Below are positions 15,232 to 21,387 of a stretch of DNA of 45,950 nt, in pieces (the first letter of the stretch is position 1; every line of letters begins with the position of its first letter). The notes beneath the pieces are model-generated. The model was not told the origin of the DNA. It did not search any database and worked only from the letters and a program-made list of their open reading frames with translations. Location of the stretch: contig JAFROT010000044.1 of NCBI GenBank assembly GCA_017429525.1, positions 1 through 45,950 on the forward strand, written 5' to 3'. Made by a program: the position numbers and the translations under genes. Source of the DNA: Bacteroidaceae bacterium (GTDB lineage: Bacteria; Bacteroidota; Bacteroidia; Bacteroidales; Bacteroidaceae).

Positions 15232-16650
15232 ATGAAGAGAAACCCTATCTCAACTCTCCGCTCGGCTTTGCCGCTTCGCTCTGCGAAGAACTCTCCGCTC
15301 GGCTTTGCCGCTTCGCTCTGCGAAGAACTTTCAAATCTCTGCTCTCAACTCTCAATTTTCAACTTTCAATTTTCAACTTTCAACTCTCAATTTTCAACTT
15401 TCAACTCTCTCATTCTCCTGTTGGCCCTGCTGCTCGTGCCAGCGCTCACGCCCGCTCAGGACCTGCCGCGCTACAAGCGCATCGTCAAGCAACTGGCCTC
15501 ACGAAAGTACCAGGGCCGCGGCTATGCCCATGAGGGCGTGCGCAAGGCTGCCAAGTACATCGAGCGCGAGTTCCGTCGCTCGGGCGTCGACGAGGTGATG
15601 CTGCAGCCCTTCAGCCTCGACATCAACACGTTCCCTGGCCGCATGGAGCTCGCCGTCGACGGCCGCAAGCTGAAGGCTGGGCGCGACTTCACCGTGCGCG
15701 AGTACAACCCTGCGCTCTATGGCGACTTCAACCTCTACCATATCGACACGCTCCACTACGACTTCCAGCGCGTACGGGCCGACCTGGCTCGCCCTGAGAA
15801 CCGCGGGGCCTTCGTCGTCTGCGACTTCTGGTTCCCCTATCGCCATCGCAGCGATTTCGCCTTCATCCAGAACCGCGACAGCAGCGGCGTGGGCGGGCTG
15901 ATCTATACGTGGCGCGAACCGCTCAAGTTCTATAAGGCCTACGGCGAGCGCGTGGCCGACGTGCCTACGCTGTGGACGCTGGCCTCGGTGATGCCCGACG
16001 ATGCGCGCAGCATCCGTGCCTGCATCGACCAGCAGTTCTTCAAGGACTACGCTACCGATAACGTTATTGCCAAAGTCGAGGGGCAGCGCCACGACAGTTG
16101 CTACATCTTCACGGCCCACTACGACCATCTGGGCAACCTCGGGCGCAAGGTGTTCTACGGTGGTGCCAACGACAACGCCTCGGGCACGGCAGCCATCATC
16201 ACGCTGGCCCGTCACTATGCCGAGCATCGCCCGCGGTTCGACACCTATTTCATCGCCTTCTCGGGCGAGGATGCCTACCTGCGCGGCTCGCGCTGGTACG
16301 TGGACCATCCCGTAGTGCCGCTGGAGCGCATCAAGTACCTGTTCAACATCGACATGATCGGCGACAACAACCCCGTGCTCCACTGCGAACCGAGCGACGC
16401 CGGGGCGTGGGCAATGCCTGTGCTGGAGCAGCTGAACAGCCGCGGCCATTATTTCCAGGCGCTGAAGCGTGCGCCGCTCGAGGAGAAGAGCGACCACTAT
16501 CCGTTCGCCGTGCGGGGCGTGCCCTGCATCTTCTTCGAGAACGAGGAGGGCGACGCCTTCCCCTTCTACCATACGCCGCAGGACGACTGGAAGCATGTAC
16601 GCCACGATACGTACGAACCCCTCTTCCGGCTGATCACGGAGTTTTTGTGA
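15232..16650 (+). CDS. Secreted M28-family zinc aminopeptidase with a repeat-expanded N-terminus
   Basis: Predicted exported metallopeptidase. M28 motifs are all present in the last 250 residues: AHYDHLG (zinc His/Asp), NDNASGTAA (bridging Asp), FSGEDAYLRGS (catalytic Glu; the usual following Glu is Asp), NIDMIGD and KSDHYPF (zinc His). The hydrophobic signal segment SLILLLALLLVPALTPAQ is preceded by about 60 residues translated from two different repeats: two 37-bp units read in different frames, then a run of TTTCAA-type units giving FNFQFSTFNSQFSTFN. The start is uncertain: ATG at 15232 (MKRNPIS) looks like a genuine signal-peptide start now separated from its hydrophobic core, while 15208 is also possible. 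An element of the palindromic family begins 6 bp after the stop. Confidence 0.85.
   Translation: MKRNPISTLRSALPLRSAKNSPLGFAASLCEELSNLCSQLSIFNFQFSTFNSQFSTFNSLILLLALLLVPALTPAQDLPRYKRIVKQLASRKYQGRGYAHEGVRKAAKYIEREFRRSGVDEVMLQPFSLDINTFPGRMELAVDGRKLKAGRDFTVREYNPALYGDFNLYHIDTLHYDFQRVRADLARPENRGAFVVCDFWFPYRHRSDFAFIQNRDSSGVGGLIYTWREPLKFYKAYGERVADVPTLWTLASVMPDDARSIRACIDQQFFKDYATDNVIAKVEGQRHDSCYIFTAHYDHLGNLGRKVFYGGANDNASGTAAIITLARHYAEHRPRFDTYFIAFSGEDAYLRGSRWYVDHPVVPLERIKYLFNIDMIGDNNPVLHCEPSDAGAWAMPVLEQLNSRGHYFQALKRAPLEEKSDHYPFAVRGVPCIFFENEEGDAFPFYHTPQDDWKHVRHDTYEPLFRLITEFL
15254..15327. repeat. Two tandem 37-bp repeats inside the M28 peptidase 5' end
   Basis: The unit starting CTCTCCGCTCGGCTTTGCCG occurs at 15254 and again at 15291, exact over its length, with an internal CTTCGCTCTGCGAAG palindrome. 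Because 37 is not a multiple of three, the copies are translated in different frames (LRSALPLRSAKN and SPLGFAASLCEE). Confidence 0.9.
15342..15408. repeat. TTTCAA-type low-complexity repeat in the M28 signal-peptide region
   Basis: Alternating CAACTCTCAATTTT and CAACTTTCAATTTT units. Composition and pattern are those of intergenic spacer repeats, yet here they are translated between the probable start and the hydrophobic core of the signal peptide. Confidence 0.8.
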
Positions 16651-16655
16651 AAAAC

Positions 16656-16857
16656 AGACCCACCCCCAGCCCCTCCCGTCAGGGAGGGGAGAGGGGCTGG
16701 CGCAGTGAGCGATTATTTGAATTATTAATAGGAATAGGCATTGATGATGTCGTTACGATTGATGGACAATTCTTGTTTGGTAACTTTTCCCCCCTCCCTG
16801 ACGGGAGGGGTTCTCGAAGTGTCGAGCGTCCCTTTGGGCCGAGCGGGGGGTGGGTCT
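16656..16857. repeat. Palindromic element B between the M28 and AlkD-like genes
   Basis: Perfect 12-bp terminal inverted repeat AGACCCACCCCC (16656-16667) / GGGGGTGGGTCT (16846-16857). The inner hairpin CCCCTCCCGTCAGGGAGGGG at 16670-16689 is repeated inverted at 16791-16810 with the same GTCA loop. The right arm has about 33 extra bases (16811-16843) not present in the left arm. The AT-rich core of about 95 bp differs from the other elements. Confidence 0.85.
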
Positions 16858-17592
16858 TCTCTCATCCACTACATGCAGTCGCTGCGCAACGATGAGCAGC
16901 GGCGCGAACTCATGCGCTTCTTCAAGACGGGTCCTGGCGAGTACGGCGAGGGCGATGAGTTCCTGGGCCTCAAAGTGCCGCAGACGCGCGAGGTGGTGAA
17001 GTACGCCTGGAAGGACCTGCCGCTTGCTGAGGTGCCCGCGTTGCTCGAGTCCCGCTGGCACGAGGTGCGGCTGTGCGGCCTGCTGATCCTGGTTGAGAAG
17101 TTCTCGCGACTGCTGGCTCGCCGGCTGCGCGACGATGCCGAAGCCGCACAGCAGCGCGAGCAGATCATCGGGATGTACGTGAGCCATGCTGAGCGTGCCA
17201 ACAACTGGGACCTTGTCGACCTGTCGGCGCCTAAGCTCTTGGGCGAATGGGTGCTGACGGTGAATCGCGAGCGTGCCCTCGCGCTTCTCGACAGCCTTGC
17301 CGACAGCCCTAACCTATGGCGGCAGCGCATGAGCATCGTCTGCACGTGGACGACATCGCGGGCGGGCGACCCGTCGTGGTGCCTGCGCATGGCAGAGCGC
17401 CACCTGCATCATCCGCACGACCTGATGCACAAGGCCGTAGGCTGGATGCTGCGCGAGATGGGTAAGCGCGTCTCGATGGACCTCCTGCGCGACTTCCTGC
17501 GGCAGCACGTCCACGCGATGTCGCGGACGACGCTCCGCTACGCCATCGAGAAGATGGACGACGCGGAGCGGCGCCGCTGGATGACGCTGTAG
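16744..17592 (+). CDS. AlkD-type DNA alkylation repair glycosylase
   Basis: HEAT-repeat DNA glycosylase that excises alkylated purines. Conserved family blocks are RRELMRFFKTGPGEYGEGDE, LGLKVPQTREVVKYAW, ANNWDLVDLSAP (catalytic Asp region), LWRQRMSIVCTW (Arg) and HKAVGWMLREMGKR (Trp), so the active-site set appears complete. The protein is cytoplasmic. The normal N-terminus appears to begin around IHYMQSLRNDEQ; an ATG at 16873 (MQSLRND) would give a form of 239 aa. The frame stays open upstream through palindromic element B to ATG 16744, which would add about 43 residues encoded by repeat DNA. I list the longer form because the element may have supplied the start, but the true start is uncertain. 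It ends 8 bp from the converging neighbour. Confidence 0.85.
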   Translation: MMSLRLMDNSCLVTFPPSLTGGVLEVSSVPLGRAGGGSSLIHYMQSLRNDEQRRELMRFFKTGPGEYGEGDEFLGLKVPQTREVVKYAWKDLPLAEVPALLESRWHEVRLCGLLILVEKFSRLLARRLRDDAEAAQQREQIIGMYVSHAERANNWDLVDLSAPKLLGEWVLTVNRERALALLDSLADSPNLWRQRMSIVCTWTTSRAGDPSWCLRMAERHLHHPHDLMHKAVGWMLREMGKRVSMDLLRDFLRQHVHAMSRTTLRYAIEKMDDAERRRWMTL

Positions 17593-17600
17593 CGGGCACC

Positions 17601-18197
17601 TCAGAGGAATGCACGCTCGAGGATGGCCATAACGATATCGGCGGGAAAGCCTTCGTAGCGCTCGCGAATCCGCTGCGAGGAGTGGCCCATGAGGCGCGAC
17701 AAGTAGTCGTTGAAGTTGGCCAGCACGGAGGCATTGTCCTTCGGGTCGGTGGCGTAGGCGCCTATGCAGTGGCCGCGCTTCGGGTCGTAGAAAGCATCCT
17801 GATAGTTGCGTACGAACCACCAATACGTTTCGTAGAAGAGTTTCTGCTGCTTGGCCGTGAACAGCGGCTCGGGCAGCGACAGCGCCTGTCCGCCGCTCAG
17901 GAACGAAGGAGCCTCCTGGCCTTCGCTGCGCAGCCCCAGCATCAGCGGGTACTGAGCCCGATAGTAGGCAGGGGCGGCGAGAATCTCGCTCACGAGCGTG
18001 TACAGCCGCGAATGTCGTTTGATCCCGTGCGCGTCCAGCGTCGTCAGGAAGGAGATGGCGTCCGTGGCCGTCCGGGCGGCTGCAGTCAACGCGTCCCTTT
18101 GCTCGCCGTGACGCACCAGCCCGAGGCGATAGGCCAGCAGGATGGTGTCGACAAACACGTAGTCGGGGGCTGTGCTGCTGAGGCGGTTCAATTTCAT
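17601..18197 (-). CDS. Unrecognised conserved-looking cytoplasmic protein
   Basis: A 198-aa protein with no signal peptide or membrane segment and no motif I can name. It looks helical and is rich in aromatic residues in the C-terminal half (LFYETYWWFVRNYQDAFYDP, then GHCIGAYATDPKDNASVLAN). Codon use is like its neighbours and the frame is long, so it is very likely a real gene. It converges on the AlkD-like gene with 8 bp between stop codons, and its start is separated from the GH97 stop only by a short repeat, so it may be transcribed with GH97. Confidence 0.7.
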   Translation of the reverse strand: MKLNRLSSTAPDYVFVDTILLAYRLGLVRHGEQRDALTAAARTATDAISFLTTLDAHGIKRHSRLYTLVSEILAAPAYYRAQYPLMLGLRSEGQEAPSFLSGGQALSLPEPLFTAKQQKLFYETYWWFVRNYQDAFYDPKRGHCIGAYATDPKDNASVLANFNDYLSRLMGHSSQRIRERYEGFPADIVMAILERAFL

Positions 18198-18225
18198 TTA
18201 ATGATTAACTCGTTTTTAATGACGA

Positions 18226-18265
18226 TTCTTCATTCTTCATTCCGAGCGAAGCGAGATCCCTCATT
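18226..18265. repeat. GAATGA-type palindromic repeat, partial copy 3
   Basis: On the minus strand the segment reads GGGATCTCGCTTCGCTCGGA then two or three GAATGAA units. The same head (ATCTCGCTTCGCTCGGAATG) begins copy 2 at 14229. The repeat overlaps the last codons and the TGA stop of the GH97 gene. Confidence 0.75.
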
Positions 18266-20201
18266 CCTCAATGCAAGCGCACCAGCCGCCGTTGCGAGCC
18301 ATATGAATGGGCAGGGTCGTGGCGGCGCTGACCTCGCTCTGCTTTCGGATGTAGTCCATAGCCATGATGTTGGCGTTGACGCCGTCGGCAAAGCTGGTCA
18401 TCCGGAAGGTCTTGCCTGCGGGCAGGAAATCCAGCTGGATCTGGAGGTCGCGCTCGTTGTTGTTGGTGATGCCTCCGATGAACCATTTGTCGCCCTTCCG
18501 CTTCGCCGTGATGCAGTACTGACCGGCTTCGGCAGCCAGGACGCGCGTCTCGTCCCAGTTGACAGGCACGCTGGTGAGGAAGTCGCGGCAGTCGGGCCAC
18601 CGGTCGTAGCGGCAGGGGTTGTCCATCAGCATCTGCAGGTTGCTCTCGAAGAGCACGAAGACGGCCATATTGAACACCTTGGTGCCCACGCCGGCGCAGA
18701 TGGGACGGTTGCCGTGGTGGCGCTCGGGCTGGTAGTTGAGCATCGAGCCGGGCGTGTAGTCCATGGGTCCTACGGCATTACGGATGAAGGGCAGCCACAC
18801 GCTGTTGTCGGGCTTGCAGTTGCTGTTGAATTCCATGCCGCGCACGCCCTCGTAGGTGAGCACGTTGGGGTATTTGTAGTCCAGCCCGCTGGGGTGGAAG
18901 GCGCCGTGGAAGTCGATGAGGAGATGATGCTTGGCGGCTTCGCGTGCCACGCGCTCGTAGAAGTTGACCATCCACTGGTCCTGACGGTCCATGAAGTCGA
19001 TCTTCACGCCTCGGATGCCCCACTGCTCGAAGCGCTCGAAGAGGTCCATGTGGTGCTCCACCGTCAGCCACGGCAGCCACACGATGATGCCCACGCCCTT
19101 GTCCTTGGCGTAGGCGATGAGTTCGGGCAGGTGCACCTCGGGGTTGGTGCGGAAGGGGTCGCGGGTGTCCAGCGCCCACCCCTCGTCCATGAGCATGTAG
19201 CCCACGCCGTTGCGGGCTGCGAAGTCCACGAAGTACTTGTACGTCTCGAGGTTGATGCCGGCCTTGAACGTCACGTCTGGCCCGTAGGGGATGCCGTTGA
19301 GCCAGTCCCAGCACGTCTGCCCCACCTTGACCCAGCCGGCGTCGCCTATGGCGCTGGGCGGTGCCAGGCGCTCGGGCATCACGTTCTCGGGCAGTTGGGC
19401 GTCGTTCTGAGTGACGTACATGTAGCGCCAGGGGAAGGTGCGCGTGCCGGCAGTCTTAGCCACATAGTCGGCCTCCCTGAGGATCTTCTGGCGGCGATCG
19501 CCGTCGTCCTCCCACTCCAATGGGTTCTTGGGCTGTAGGATGGCGAAGGCGTTCGTGCCGGCAGCCTTGAGGAAGGTGCCGGGATAGTCGAAGAGGTCGA
19601 ACTCGGAGATGAGCACCTTCTGCCGCTCGCCCATGACGAGGATGGGCAGTTCGCTCATGCGGTCGTCGGCCTTCCAGGCGTCGCTGCCTACGACCGTGTA
19701 GTTCTCCTCGCAGCTGGTGCGGAAGCCGCCCGGCTGCTGCAGCACCAGCTTGGCGGGCGCTGCCAGCTGCCAGGTACCGTCCTCGCTCAGCACCTCGATG
19801 TCTCCCTTCAGCGACGTGACGAAGCGGTAGGCCACGGCGTCGTCGTAGACACGCCATTCCACCGCGTAGCCGCCGCCCATCGTGAGCGTGAGCAGCGTAT
19901 AGCGGTTCTCCACGCGACTGAACTTCAGGGGGTGAATGGGCACGACGGCCTCGCTGACCTGTCGCACCCGCTTGCCCTTCAGCACCGGCTGGGCGCCGAG
20001 GGTGCCCTCGCGCAGGGTCATGCTGATATGGCAACGCCGGAACAGCGTCTCGCCGTGGCTCTCCACGTCGTAATAGATGCGGTCGCCGAGGGTCACCCTG
20101 ACCGTCATCTGCCCGTCGGGACTGCTTGCGCTGACTTGCTTCTGCGCACAGGCGATGGCAGCGGCAGAGGCCAGCATCGCCAATAATAGGAACTTCTTCA
20201 T
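18261..20201 (-). CDS. GH97 glycoside hydrolase (alpha-glucosidase or alpha-galactosidase type)
   Basis: A 646-aa exported GH97 enzyme, expected in the periplasm, that cleaves alpha-linked glucose or galactose units. The signal peptide is residues 1-19. The N-terminal beta domain begins SASSPDGQMTVRVTLGDRIY, and the catalytic barrel covers roughly 280-560 with GVGYMLMDEGWALD, GVKIDFMDRQDQWMV (Asp near 400), LIDFHGAFHPSGL and NVLTYEGVRGMEFN (Glu near 450). In GH97, members with an Asp in the K-(I/V)-D-F position are the retaining branch typified by alpha-galactosidase, whereas SusB-type inverting enzymes lack it. The retaining mechanism is therefore inferred, and substrate is not settled. No susC/susD pair is adjacent. 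Confidence 0.93.
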   Translation of the reverse strand: MKKFLLLAMLASAAAIACAQKQVSASSPDGQMTVRVTLGDRIYYDVESHGETLFRRCHISMTLREGTLGAQPVLKGKRVRQVSEAVVPIHPLKFSRVENRYTLLTLTMGGGYAVEWRVYDDAVAYRFVTSLKGDIEVLSEDGTWQLAAPAKLVLQQPGGFRTSCEENYTVVGSDAWKADDRMSELPILVMGERQKVLISEFDLFDYPGTFLKAAGTNAFAILQPKNPLEWEDDGDRRQKILREADYVAKTAGTRTFPWRYMYVTQNDAQLPENVMPERLAPPSAIGDAGWVKVGQTCWDWLNGIPYGPDVTFKAGINLETYKYFVDFAARNGVGYMLMDEGWALDTRDPFRTNPEVHLPELIAYAKDKGVGIIVWLPWLTVEHHMDLFERFEQWGIRGVKIDFMDRQDQWMVNFYERVAREAAKHHLLIDFHGAFHPSGLDYKYPNVLTYEGVRGMEFNSNCKPDNSVWLPFIRNAVGPMDYTPGSMLNYQPERHHGNRPICAGVGTKVFNMAVFVLFESNLQMLMDNPCRYDRWPDCRDFLTSVPVNWDETRVLAAEAGQYCITAKRKGDKWFIGGITNNNERDLQIQLDFLPAGKTFRMTSFADGVNANIMAMDYIRKQSEVSAATTLPIHMARNGGWCACIEE

Positions 20202-20228
20202 ACAGTGTTAGTTTGTAGGTTTCGACGG

Positions 20229-20236
20229 CAAAGGTA
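20229..20236 (-). promoter_or_regulatory. -7 element of the GH97 promoter (TACCTTTG)
   Basis: Minus-strand TACCTTTG 28 bp before the GH97 start. No convincing TTTG at -33, so the second half is unsupported. Confidence 0.55.
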
Positions 20237-21279
20237 CAACTTTTTGTGGAATCAGCATGCGAAAAGCCCACAAAAGTTCATCTTTGCTGTTGAAACACCC
20301 TTTTTCCAGCTTCGTCAATGCTCCCCCAAAAAAACTCATCGGGTAGTTTTACTGATAGACAGGGTGCCGCTTCATGGCCTTGTCTTTATAGGATGCATTT
20401 TGTCGTAATTTTTCTCTCTCTTGCAATTTTTCCTCAAATAATCAATCACTCAATCACTCGCTATTGAAAGCCAATAGATTACGAGTGATTGATGCAGTGA
20501 TTGATGGGTGATTTAGTGATTGATTGAGCCTCAAAAATGGGGGTTGACACAAAATTCGACTGCTTTCTGACAGGGTATGCTATGCTGAGCATACCGCTGC
20601 TCGGACGCTGAAAGCAGGCAACAGACGGTCGCCAGCTACCAGCTCAAGGAACGAATTCAGTTTTGCCACCAATGGAAAACTGGAAGTTGCCAACAGTAGC
20701 AAAACGGTCAAGCTGAATGTATTCGGTTTTCCAACCAATTGGAAAACTGAAGACCGTTATGTGCTGTCGGTTTTCCAACCGCTTGGAAAACTGCTAAGCT
20801 ATGGACGAAAAGGCCCAGGCCTACGCTGAAGCGTGCGCCATGCCATAGTCATGGGCAAGCTATGGATAAGCCATGACCCCGTGGTCGGCATTCATCGGAG
20901 TGCAGCACGTGTAATCTTTATGCAGATGAAAATTGGATGAACGCGTTAAAAAAAGTAAATTGAATCACTAAAATGACTCATTTTTCAGCTATCTATCACT
21001 GCTAAGCGTCTGGTTTTCAGGGGTGAGTGATTTAGTGATTGATTTTTTTTGAAAAAAACTTATAGAGGGGGGCTCAATTTCCGCCCATGAAGTCGAAATC
21101 GAGCATGTTAGATGTTGCTTCTGTGCCTCGATTATCTGGCAGTTATGTTGTACCTATAAAAAGTTGCAGTCAGGAGGTTGATCTCTGCTTTTGAAAGATC
21201 CTGTTTTATGCCTCTTGGACGTTGAAGAATACGTCTTTCGCCGTAATAAGAGTTCCGTCTGCCGAGAATCCCCTTTGCA
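20237..21279. other. About 1 kb of non-coding, palindrome-rich DNA
   Basis: No credible gene on either strand; open frames are short and overlap repeats. Content in order: inverted repeat TCAATCACTCG / CGAGTGATTGA (20450-20460 / 20482-20492) with an inner CTATTG/CAATAG pair; hairpin GGTATGC/GCATACC (20574-20595); three TTTTCCAA/TTGGAAAA-type palindromes (about 20658, 20724, 20768); several GCTATGG/CCATAG motifs (20798-20875); and a second inverted repeat AATCACTAAA / TTTAGTGATT (20963-21040). Two AGTGATTGATT motifs (near 20515 and 21034) frame a segment of about 500 bp. I could not match it to a known RNA or mobile element. Confidence 0.6.
20658..20793. repeat. Three copies of a TTTTCCAA-n-TTGGAAAA palindrome
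   Basis: Copies at 20658-20682 (CAGTTTTGCCA...TGGAAAACTG), 20724-20749 and 20768-20793 (each CGGTTTTCCAA...TTGGAAAACTG). The last two are nearly identical outside the 4-bp loop. Confidence 0.8.
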
Positions 21280-21321
21280 AGAAAAAAAGGGCAGCGTCGG
21301 CACTGCGGCCGGCGACTGCCC
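21280..21321 (-). terminator. Intrinsic terminator of the first transducer operon
   Basis: On the minus strand GGGCAG...CTGCCC (21289-21321) encloses a second GC-rich stem (GCCGGC/GTCGGC) and is followed by seven T residues. It lies about 65 bp after the stop of the outer-membrane gene. A near-identical hairpin follows the second transducer gene. Confidence 0.85.
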
Positions 21322-21387
21322 ATCGGAGAGAGAGAGTATTTATGGATTAAAAGAGTTGCAGACCACTCTGAGTCAATTGCAGACCAC

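Noticed and set aside
17682-19538. Long plus-strand open frame (618 codons) opposite the GH97 and unknown genes
   Set aside because: It spans two minus-strand genes and their spacer, one of them a certain GH97, and has the His/Val/Gln-rich bias of an antisense shadow.
20580-20900. Known structured RNA such as RNase P RNA or tmRNA
   Set aside because: I looked for their conserved sequence blocks and did not find them; the palindromes are repeats of one short motif, not a known fold.
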